A stretch of DNA of 64,000 nt from Micromonospora cremea (lineage in GTDB: Bacteria; Actinomycetota; Actinomycetes; Mycobacteriales; Micromonosporaceae). The stretch is from assembly GCF_900143515.1 (NCBI RefSeq), contig NZ_FSQT01000002.1, positions 62,001-126,000 of the forward strand, in the 5' to 3' direction. Below, piece by piece: positions 1-7,570 of this stretch. The notes beneath the pieces were generated by a model. The model saw nothing but the letters and a program-made list of their open reading frames with translations, searched no databases and was not told where the DNA came from. Positions within the stretch are counted from its first letter, which is position 1, and each line of letters starts with the position of its first letter. The translations under genes and the position numbers were made by a program.

Positions 1-1
1 G

Positions 2-1990
2 TCGCTGGCCGGGCTGGCCGCACCGGGGCAGACCTTCTTCCCGATGCAGGACGAGACGATCCACTACGCCGGCCAGCCGGTCGCCATCGTGGTCGCCGAC
101 ACCATCGAACGCGCCGACCACGCCGGCACCCTCATCCGCTTCGAGTACGCCGCCACGCCCGCCACCACCCTGCTGGACCAGGCCCGGGACCAGGCGTACG
201 TGCCCGAGCGGATCTTTGGCGGGCTGCTGCCCGGGCACGCGTCCCGGGGTGACGTGGCCAAGGCGCTAACCGACGCGGACGTGTGCGTGGACGCCACCTA
301 CCGCTTCGCGCCCAACCACCACAACCCGATCGAGCCGTCGGCCAGCACCGCGGTCTGGGAGGACCTCGACCGGCTGACCGTCTACGACTCGACCCAGGGG
401 CCGAACTCCGTCCAGTTCACCCTTGCCGAGCTGCTCGGCCTGCCACCCATCTCGATCCGGGTGGTCAGCCATGCCGTGGGCGGCAGCTTCGGTTCCAAGG
501 CGATGGTCTGGCACCACCCGGCGTTGGCCGCGCTGTCCGCCCGGCACGTGGGCCGGCCGGTGCGACTGGTACTCACCCGGGAGCAGATGTTCACCTCCTG
601 CGGGCACCGCGAGGAGCAGGAGCAGCGGATCACTCTCGCCGCGCGGGCGGACGGCCGGATCACCGCGCTACGCCACCACAAGCTCTCGCTCACCTCTCCG
701 TTCGACGACTGGGCGGAGCCGTCGTTGCAGAGCCCGTCGGTGGCCTACACCAGCCCGAACTATGAGGGGATCTACCACCTGGTCCGGGGGAACACCATCA
801 CACCGACCTTCACCCGGGCCCCCGGCGAGGCGACCGGGATGTTCGCGCTGGAGTGCGCGATGGACGAGCTGGCCGAGCGGATCGGCGTTGATCCGCTGGA
901 GCTGCGACTGCGCAACTACTCGGCGACCGACCCGGAGAGCGGCAAACCGTGGTCGAGCAGCGGGTTGACGGAGTGCTACCAGCGGGCCGCCGAGCTGTTC
1001 GGCTGGCACGACCGCCCGCTGCCCCGATCCCGGCGGGAGGGGAACTGGTTGATCGGCACCGGCATGGCCAGCGCTCTCTACCCGGTGACCCAGCCGGTGA
1101 ACCCGCAGCGGGCCCGGGCTCGGCTCTACAACGACGGCACCGCGGTGGTCGAGGCCGGCGTCTCGGAGTTCGGCACGGGGGTCTTCACCGCGATGACCCA
1201 GGTCGCCGCGGACGGGCTGGGCATTCCGGTGGAGCGGGTGCGGTTCGTGGGCGGCAGCAGCGACCTGCCGAACGTCACCGCCGCGGTGGGTTCCGCCGGC
1301 ACCAGCGCGGTGGGCTCAGCCGTACACCTGGCGACGACCCAGCTACGCGACGAGCTGATCCGACGGGCGGTGGCCGACGACCACTCGCCGCTGCGCGGCG
1401 CGGACCCGGCCGCCGTGCAGGTCCGCGACGGCAAGATGGTGCTGCGCGACCGGCCCGACGTCGGCGAGACGTACGCCGACCTGATGCATCGCACCTTCGT
1501 GCCGGACGTGGAGGTGCTCGGCACCTGGAACCCGCCGCCGCAGGACGCCGGGTACGGGGTGCACACCTTCGGCGCGCAGATGGCCGAGGTGGCGGTGGAC
1601 GCCGACCTCGGCGTGGTCCGGGTACGCCGGATGGTCGGCGTGTTCGCGCCGGGCCGGGTGCTCAACCGCAAGACCGCGCACAGCCAGCTCATGGGCGGGA
1701 TGCTCTGGGGGCTGGGCCAGGCGCTGCTGGAGGCCACCCGGATGGACCCACGGCTTGGCCGCTGGGCCAACGCCAGCCTCGGCGACTACCTGGTGCCGGT
1801 CAACGCGGACGCGCCGGACGTGGTGGTGGACACCATCGAGGTGCGCGACGAGGCGGTGAACCCGCTCGGCATGAAGGGCGTCGGGGAGATCGGTGTGGTG
1901 GGCGTGGCGGCCGCGATCGCCAACGCCGTGTACGACGCCACCGGGCGCCGGCAGTACGAGCTGCCGATCACCCTGGAGAAGCTCCTCTGA
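2..1990 (+). CDS. Xanthine dehydrogenase-family molybdopterin-binding subunit (5' truncated)
   Basis: Large, molybdenum-cofactor-binding subunit of a xanthine dehydrogenase/aldehyde oxidase/CO dehydrogenase-type hydroxylase, which oxidises an aldehyde or heterocycle using water as oxygen source. The frame is open back to base 2, so the gene begins outside the window and the first in-window ATG (44) is internal. Visible family motifs are GGSFGSKA in the cofactor-binding region, a TRAPGEATGMFALE stretch, and GMKGVGEIG near the C terminus, whose Glu matches the usual catalytic base. The FAD and 2Fe-2S subunits are not in view and would be upstream. The substrate cannot be told from sequence. Confidence 0.93.
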   Translation, partial: SLAGLAAPGQTFFPMQDETIHYAGQPVAIVVADTIERADHAGTLIRFEYAATPATTLLDQARDQAYVPERIFGGLLPGHASRGDVAKALTDADVCVDATYRFAPNHHNPIEPSASTAVWEDLDRLTVYDSTQGPNSVQFTLAELLGLPPISIRVVSHAVGGSFGSKAMVWHHPALAALSARHVGRPVRLVLTREQMFTSCGHREEQEQRITLAARADGRITALRHHKLSLTSPFDDWAEPSLQSPSVAYTSPNYEGIYHLVRGNTITPTFTRAPGEATGMFALECAMDELAERIGVDPLELRLRNYSATDPESGKPWSSSGLTECYQRAAELFGWHDRPLPRSRREGNWLIGTGMASALYPVTQPVNPQRARARLYNDGTAVVEAGVSEFGTGVFTAMTQVAADGLGIPVERVRFVGGSSDLPNVTAAVGSAGTSAVGSAVHLATTQLRDELIRRAVADDHSPLRGADPAAVQVRDGKMVLRDRPDVGETYADLMHRTFVPDVEVLGTWNPPPQDAGYGVHTFGAQMAEVAVDADLGVVRVRRMVGVFAPGRVLNRKTAHSQLMGGMLWGLGQALLEATRMDPRLGRWANASLGDYLVPVNADAPDVVVDTIEVRDEAVNPLGMKGVGEIGVVGVAAAIANAVYDATGRRQYELPITLEKLL

Positions 1991-1991
1991 G

Positions 1992-2010
1992 GATCGCCCG
2001 CCAGGCGATC
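1992..2010. terminator. Short hairpin after the molybdenum hydroxylase gene
   Basis: GATCGCC and GGCGATC form a 7-bp stem with a 5-nt loop, two bases after the stop codon. There is no T-run. A weak terminator is plausible. I saw nothing else in the rest of the gap to 2293. Confidence 0.4.
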
Positions 2011-2293
2011 TGAGGCATCGAGGATGGCCTATTGCGTTGCGGCCGGGCGGCATGGTGGGATGACGCGTACCGGGCGGTGCGAGGGCTGCCGCGCCGCCGG
2101 TTGCCGGGTTCGTTGACGCGAGGGCGCCGGTCCACGACAGGGACCGTTGACGGCGCGTGTCCACCGGCCGATTCCCGCCGGGGCACGCACCGTGATCATC
2201 GCTTCCGCTCGTTGGAGCGGGGCGACCAGGCCACATCCCACCCGATTGCGGCGGGGCGGCTCAGGCGGCGCGCCTCGCGAGTCAGGAGAACCC

Positions 2294-3337
2294 GTGAACC
2301 GTTCCCGTACGGCCGCGTTGCTCACCGCGGCCGTGACCCTCACCCTGGGCGCCGTCGCCCTGGCGTCCAGCCCGGAGCCGGCCGCCGCGCACGGCGCGGC
2401 GATGACCCCCGGCAGCCGCACTTTCCTGTGCTGGCAGGACGGACTGAGCCAGACCGGCGAGATCAGGCCGAACAACCCCGCGTGCTCCGCCGCCGTGGCG
2501 CAGAGTGGCGCGAACTCGCTCTACAACTGGTTCAGCGTGCTGCGCTCCGACGCCGGCGGCCGGACGGTCGGCTTCATCCCGGACGGGCAGTTGTGCAGCG
2601 GCGGCAACCCCGGCTACCGGGGCTACGACCTGCCCCGTACCGACTGGCCGCTGACCCACCTGACCGCCGGGGCGCGGCTGGACTTCCGGTACAGCAACTG
2701 GGCACACCACCCGGGCACGTTCTACTTCTACGTCACCAAGAACAGTTGGAGCCCGACCCGGGCGCTGGCGTGGGGAGACCTGGAGGAGCAGCCGTTCCTG
2801 ACGGTGACCAACCCACCGCAGCGTGGCGGGGTCGGCACCAACGAGGGGCACTACTACTTCAGCGGCAACCTGCCGTCGGGCAAGAGTGGCAGACACATCA
2901 TCTACTCCCGCTGGGAGCGCTCGGACTCGCAGGAGAACTTCTTCGGCTGCTCCGACGTGACCTTCGACGGCGGCAACGGCGAGGTGACCGGTGTGGGTCC
3001 GGGCGGCATCCCGCCGCCGAACCCGACGACTCCCCCGCCCAACCCGACGACTCCCCCGCCGAACCCGGACCCGACCACCCCGCCTCCGCACGGCGGTGAC
3101 TGCATGGCCGTCTACAAGGTCGTCAGCGCGTGGCAGGGCGGCTTCCATGGCGAAGTCATGATCATGAACCACGGCAGTACGCCGTTCAACGGCTGGAACG
3201 CCACCCAGACCTCGTCCGGCTCGTCGGTGACGGCCACCAACGTCGCACACAACGGCACGGTCGCACCGGAGGGCACCACGACCTTCGGCTTCCTGGCCAG
3301 CACGACGGGCACCAACGCACTCCCCACGGTCACCTGA
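2294..3337 (+). CDS. Secreted AA10 lytic polysaccharide monooxygenase with C-terminal CBM2 remnant
   Basis: A copper enzyme that oxidatively cleaves chitin or cellulose outside the cell. The GTG start at 2294 has AGGAGA 5 nt upstream and begins a typical signal peptide ending AAA before His33, so mature His1 would be half of the histidine brace. The second histidine lies in WAHHPGTF (138/139), and ENFFGCSDVTF carries the usual axial Phe region. Residues about 1-32 are signal, 33-230 AA10, 238-267 a PPPNPTT linker, 269-347 CBM2. The CBM2 is abnormal: it lacks about 16-20 residues between GW (300-301) and NATQTSSG, and stops at PTVT where relatives continue with a conserved Cys. Codons after the stop would read Ala-Arg-Arg-stop. 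Confidence 0.93.
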   Translation: MNRSRTAALLTAAVTLTLGAVALASSPEPAAAHGAAMTPGSRTFLCWQDGLSQTGEIRPNNPACSAAVAQSGANSLYNWFSVLRSDAGGRTVGFIPDGQLCSGGNPGYRGYDLPRTDWPLTHLTAGARLDFRYSNWAHHPGTFYFYVTKNSWSPTRALAWGDLEEQPFLTVTNPPQRGGVGTNEGHYYFSGNLPSGKSGRHIIYSRWERSDSQENFFGCSDVTFDGGNGEVTGVGPGGIPPPNPTTPPPNPTTPPPNPDPTTPPPHGGDCMAVYKVVSAWQGGFHGEVMIMNHGSTPFNGWNATQTSSGSSVTATNVAHNGTVAPEGTTTFGFLASTTGTNALPTVT

Positions 3338-3394
3338 GCCCGCCGCTGACCCAGCGGACCCGGGCCGCTGGCGCGGACCGGGAACCCGGGTGTC

Positions 3395-3442
3395 AAGAAG
3401 GGCCCCCTGCCACGCGAAATGCGATAACAGGGGGCCCTCCTT
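3395..3442. terminator. Bidirectional hairpin terminator between convergent genes
   Basis: A 15-bp stem built on GGGCCCCCTG/CAGGGGGCCC with one mismatch lies between the LPMO and asnB stops. Its left flank, CCCGGGTGT then AAG-AAGGGCCCC, matches the hairpin at 46327-46373, so the two look like copies of one element. Confidence 0.75.
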
Positions 3443-3448
3443 ACCCGG

Positions 3449-5410
3449 TCAGCGGACCATGGAGCCGACTACCGGCTTGGTGAGCAGGGCGGACTGGTTG
3501 CGCTGGATGCCCGGGTCGAGGGTCTTGGCCACGAAGATGGCGTGCCAGATGCAGAAGATCAGCACGGTCCACACCTTGCGGGAGTGGTCGGCCTCCTCCC
3601 GCTTGTGCTCGTCGAGCAACCGCAGCGCGTACGACAAGTCGAGCAGGTCGCCGGCGCCCGAGGTGCTCAGCACGTGTCGGGCCCACTCGTACATCTCGCC
3701 GCGCAGCCAGACCCGGGTGGGGGTCGGGAAGCCCAGCTTCTTGCGGTTGACGATGGCCGGCGGGACGACGCCCTGCAACGCCTGGCGCATCGCGTACTTC
3801 GTGGCGTCGGAGCGCGGCGGCAGCTTGAGGTCGACCGGGATCTTCGCCGCGACGTCGAACACCGCGCGGTCGAGGAACGGCACCCGCACCTCCAGCGAGT
3901 GGGCCATCGAGATCCGGTCGGCCTTGACCAGGATGTCCCCGCGCAGCCAGGTGTAGAGGTCGACGTACTGCATCTTGGTGACGTCGTCCAGTTCCGTGCA
4001 CTCCGCGTAGATCGGGGCGGTCACGTCGGTGTAGCGCACCGAGGGGTCGTAACGGCGCAGCAGGTGCTGCTTCTCCTCCTCGGTGAACATCCGGGCGTTG
4101 CCGTAGTAGCGCTCCTCGATCGGGGTGGTGCCGCGCTCCAGGAAGCTCTTGCCCTTGACCCCCTGCGGGATCGCCTTGGAGACCGCGCGCAGCCCCTTCT
4201 GCACCCCGCCGGGCAGGCCGTTCACGCCGCTGAGCGACAGTGGCTCCCGGTAGATGGTGTAGCCGCCGAAGAACTCGTCGGCCCCCTCACCGGAGAGCAC
4301 CACCGTGACGTGCTCGGCGGCCTTCTTCGCCACGAAGTAGAGCGGCACCAGCGCCGGGTCGGCCACCGGGTCGTCCAGGTGCCAGACGATCTTCGGCAGC
4401 GCGTCGATCATGTCCTGCGGACCGATCTTGGTGGGGATCGTGGTGACGTCCAGGTGCCGGGCCGAATCCTGGGCGACGTCGATCTCCGAGTATCCCGGCA
4501 CGTCGAAGCCGACGGTGAAGGTGAGGATGTTCGGGTTGAACTCCCGGGCCAGCGCGACCACCGCGGTGGAGTCGATGCCGCTGGACAGGAACGAGCCGAC
4601 CGGCACGTCGGAGCGCATGTGCATGCGCACGCTCTCCCGCAACGTCTCCCGGATCTCGTGGTACAGCTTCTGCTCGTCGTCGACCGCCGCCGGCCGGAAC
4701 ACCGGCCGATACCACCGGCGTACGTCGATCCGCCCGCCCGGGGTCCAGGTCAGGTACTCCCCGGAGCCGATCCGGTTGATGCCCTTGTGCAGGGTGCCGG
4801 GCTCGGGGACGTACTGCAGGGTCAGGTAGTGGCTGAGGTTGGCCGTGTCGACGCCCGCGTCGCCCTGGTAGCTGCTGTGCGCGAACGGCAGCAGCGCCTT
4901 CTTCTCCGAGGCCAGGTAGAGCCCGTCGGCGGTCTCCAGGTAGTGCATTGGCTTGATGCCGAAGTAGTCGCGGGCACCGAACGCGCGCCGCTCCTGCCGG
5001 TCCCAGATGACGAAGGCGAACATGCCGCGCAACCGGGTGAGCACCTGCTCGCCCCAGAAGTGGTAGCCGGCGACGATCACCTCGCCGTCACCGGCGGTGG
5101 CGAACTGGGCGCCGAAGTCCCGGATCAGCTCGTCGCGCAGCTCGATGTAGTTGTAGATCTCACCGTTGAAGGTGAGCAGGTAACGGCCGTTCGCGTAGGG
5201 CAGCGGCTCGTGGCTCGACGCGACGTCGATGATGGCGAGCCGCTTGTGGGCGAACACTCCGTCCGCGTACCGGCCGGAGGCGTCGCCGACCACCTCGACC
5301 CCTGTCTCGTCGGGGCCGCGGTGGTGCAGGCATTCCAACGCTCCGGCGATGTGGTCGCGGTGCGCGGCGGCGTTGCCGTTCGCGCTGAAGAAGGCCAGGA
5401 GTCCGCACAT
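3449..5410 (-). CDS. asnB: Asparagine synthase (glutamine-hydrolysing)
   Basis: Transfers glutamine amide nitrogen to aspartate with ATP. The start at 5410 gives MCGLLAFF, leaving Cys2 as N-terminal nucleophile of the class II glutaminase domain. GGGAAG sits 9 nt before it, whereas it abuts an in-frame ATG three codons upstream at 5419, so 5410 is preferred. Residues about 2-220 are glutaminase (HHRGPDETG, FNGEIYNY). The synthetase domain follows, with the pyrophosphate loop LSSGIDSTAV and GEGADEFFGGY. Length is 653 residues, normal for the actinobacterial AsnB type. It is divergent from pepP with 133 bp between. Similar paralogues occur in secondary metabolism, but no such cluster adjoins it. 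Confidence 0.95.
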   Translation of the reverse strand: MCGLLAFFSANGNAAAHRDHIAGALECLHHRGPDETGVEVVGDASGRYADGVFAHKRLAIIDVASSHEPLPYANGRYLLTFNGEIYNYIELRDELIRDFGAQFATAGDGEVIVAGYHFWGEQVLTRLRGMFAFVIWDRQERRAFGARDYFGIKPMHYLETADGLYLASEKKALLPFAHSSYQGDAGVDTANLSHYLTLQYVPEPGTLHKGINRIGSGEYLTWTPGGRIDVRRWYRPVFRPAAVDDEQKLYHEIRETLRESVRMHMRSDVPVGSFLSSGIDSTAVVALAREFNPNILTFTVGFDVPGYSEIDVAQDSARHLDVTTIPTKIGPQDMIDALPKIVWHLDDPVADPALVPLYFVAKKAAEHVTVVLSGEGADEFFGGYTIYREPLSLSGVNGLPGGVQKGLRAVSKAIPQGVKGKSFLERGTTPIEERYYGNARMFTEEEKQHLLRRYDPSVRYTDVTAPIYAECTELDDVTKMQYVDLYTWLRGDILVKADRISMAHSLEVRVPFLDRAVFDVAAKIPVDLKLPPRSDATKYAMRQALQGVVPPAIVNRKKLGFPTPTRVWLRGEMYEWARHVLSTSGAGDLLDLSYALRLLDEHKREEADHSRKVWTVLIFCIWHAIFVAKTLDPGIQRNQSALLTKPVVGSMVR

Positions 5411-5543
5411 GGTGGTCATCTTCCCACGCGCGCCGTGGGCCCGTCGCAGCCGTCCGTCGATCCGGAGCGCTCCCGGCCGGCGCCAGCGTGAACCGGGCGC
5501 GCGGTACCGTCGGGACCAGCAATGACACGGAGGGAGCGGCGCA

Positions 5544-7025
5544 ATGACCGAGGGACGCACCGACGGTACGCCGACGGACGGTACGGAATCGCACGATCCG
5601 GACTTCCCGGAGGCGTTCCTGTCCTTCATGCGGCAGGGCTGGCGGGACAGCGCGCTTCCGGTGGCGCCCCGGCCGGAGGCCCCCGACTACGCCAAGCGGC
5701 GGGCCGCGCTCTCGGCGGCCTTCCCCGGCGAGACGCTGGTGATCCCGACCGGCCCCGAGAAGGTCCGGGCCAACGACACCGCCTACCCGTTCCGGCCGGG
5801 CAGTGACTTCGCCTACCTGACCGGCGACCACGACCCGGACAGCGTGCTGGTGCTTCGCCCGAACGGCTCCGGGCACGACGCCACGCTGTACATGCGGCCC
5901 CGCTCGTCGCGGGAGACCGACGAGTTCTTCCGCAGCCGGCACGGCGAGCTGTGGGTGGGCCGGCGGCACACGCTCAGCGAGAAGTCCACCGAGCTGGGCC
6001 TGCCCACCGCCGACCTGACCGGCCTGGAGGCGACGCTGGCCGACCTGTCGCCGGGGCGGACCCGGGTGCTGCGCGGGTTCGACGCCGAGGTGGACGCGGC
6101 GGTCCGCCCGTACGACGGGGTCCGCGCCGAGGGGCAGCCGCCCCGCGACCGGGAGCTGGCGATCGCCATCTCGGAGCAGAAGCTCGTCAAGGACGAGTGG
6201 GAGATCGGCCAGCTCCGGGACGCGATCGACGCCACGGTGCGGGGCTTCGAGGACGTGGCCCGGATCCTGCCGGCCGACCGCGCCGTCTCCGAGCGCCTGC
6301 TGGAGGGGATCTTCGCGCTGCGGGCCCGGCACGACGGCAACGACGTCGGGTACGGCTCGATCGTCGGCGCCGGCGAGCACGCCACGATCCTGCACTGGGT
6401 GCACAACCACGGCGCCACCCGGCCGGGTGAGCTGCTGCTGATGGACATGGGTGTCGAGGGCCGCAACCTGTACACCGCCGACGTGACCCGGGTGCTGCCG
6501 GTGAGCGGCCGGTTCACCGCCCTGCAACGCCAGGTCTACGACATCGTGTACGCCTCGCAGCAGGCTGGCATCGAGGCCATCCGGCCCGGGGTGAAGTTCA
6601 AGGACGTCCACCTGACCTGCATGCGGGTGCTCGCTGAGGGCCTGGCGGAGCTGGGCCTGCTGCCGGTGAGCGTGGACGAGGCGATGGACGAGAAGTCCTC
6701 GGTCTACCGGCGGTGGACGCTGCACGGCTTCGGCCACATGCTCGGCATCGACGTGCACGACTGCTCGAACGCCCGCAAGGAGACGTACCGCGACGGCACG
6801 CTGGGCGAGGGCTACGTGCTCACCGTCGAGCCGGGGCTGTACTTCCAGCCGGAGGATGAGCTGGTCCCCGCCGAGCTGCGCGGCGTCGGCGTACGGATCG
6901 AGGACGACGTGCTGGTCACCGCGACCGGCGCGGTGAACCTGTCGGCCGGCCTGCCGCGCACCGCCGACGAGGTGGAGACCTGGCTGGCCGAGCAGCGCGA
7001 GGCGGGTCCGCGGCTGCCGGGCTGA
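5544..7025 (+). CDS. pepP: Aminopeptidase P family metallopeptidase (M24B)
   Basis: Removes N-terminal residues preceding proline, using two metal ions. The ATG at 5544 has GGAGGGAG 8 nt upstream. An N-terminal AMP_N domain (about 40-190; YPFRPGSDFAYLTG) precedes the pita-bread M24 domain. Metal ligands are visible in order: Asp in LLLMDMG, Asp in YTADVTR, His in HGFGHMLGIDVHD, Glu in VEPGLYF and Glu in VRIEDDV. At 493 residues it is a normal length. There is no signal peptide, so it is cytoplasmic. It stands alone, followed by a strong hairpin. Confidence 0.95.
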   Translation: MTEGRTDGTPTDGTESHDPDFPEAFLSFMRQGWRDSALPVAPRPEAPDYAKRRAALSAAFPGETLVIPTGPEKVRANDTAYPFRPGSDFAYLTGDHDPDSVLVLRPNGSGHDATLYMRPRSSRETDEFFRSRHGELWVGRRHTLSEKSTELGLPTADLTGLEATLADLSPGRTRVLRGFDAEVDAAVRPYDGVRAEGQPPRDRELAIAISEQKLVKDEWEIGQLRDAIDATVRGFEDVARILPADRAVSERLLEGIFALRARHDGNDVGYGSIVGAGEHATILHWVHNHGATRPGELLLMDMGVEGRNLYTADVTRVLPVSGRFTALQRQVYDIVYASQQAGIEAIRPGVKFKDVHLTCMRVLAEGLAELGLLPVSVDEAMDEKSSVYRRWTLHGFGHMLGIDVHDCSNARKETYRDGTLGEGYVLTVEPGLYFQPEDELVPAELRGVGVRIEDDVLVTATGAVNLSAGLPRTADEVETWLAEQREAGPRLPG

Positions 7026-7047
7026 CCCCACACGTACGACCACGGGC

Positions 7048-7107
7048 GGGCCCCGCCGCCGACGTCTGCGACGCATCTCGTCGTTACGACGCCGGCGGTG
7101 GGGCCCG
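7048..7107. terminator. Hairpin after pepP
   Basis: GGGCCCCGCCGCCG and its complement CGGCGGTGGGGCCC form a 14-bp stem with one mismatch and a loop of roughly 28 nt that itself contains short inverted repeats. It begins about 20 nt after the pepP stop. Confidence 0.65.
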
Positions 7108-7570
7108 TCGACGTCGTGGCCTGATCTCGCTCGTCCACGATCCGGTCGGGGGTGAACCCGAACTGCTCCACGCCGGACGTGCCCGGCCGGCGGTCGTTCG
7201 GCCCGAGTGGGACCCGAGGCGGGCTTTCGGGTGTCCCGCCATCCGGAGAGTGCCGCGGGCGGATCGTGCCCGGCCATCACCGTTGAAGCTCTGCGCCATC
7301 GTCGCGCCCTTTCCGCCACCGGCCCCCGGCTGGCGGCGTCCGGGGGCTTTCCGCCATCGGCCGCGTTCTCAGCACCGCTCATGCCGAGCGGGCTGACCGT
7401 TCCCACTCTGCGTCATGCACGCCGAATGCGGGGTTTCTTCGGATACGCCCGCATAGTGAGGAACTCTCCCATACGGTGTTGTTCAGCAGCTACAACCGAT
7501 TTGTAGCGAAGGCCGCCTCGCCACGGCGAAGCGACCTTGTCTGGGTACAAGGAGAGGGCAGAGAACTCCG
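7108..7570 (+). promoter_or_regulatory. Leader and promoter region of the beta-helix gene
   Basis: About 460 bp without a credible gene. The last 70 bases hold stacked hairpins. CCTTGT (7535-7540) pairs with ACAAGG (7547-7552) around a 6-nt loop, and the second arm overlaps the start of the purine-rich AAGGAGAGGG presumed to be the ribosome-binding site. An imperfect stem built on GCCTCGCC/GGCGAAGC lies just upstream. No promoter hexamers are clear to me. Confidence 0.4.

Noticed and set aside
5160..7406. Long minus-strand frame overlapping pepP and asnB
   Set aside because: Composition typical of antisense shadows; both overlapped genes are well supported.
7207..7506. Open frame upstream of the beta-helix gene
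   Set aside because: No motif or ribosome-binding site, and it lies in the leader region.
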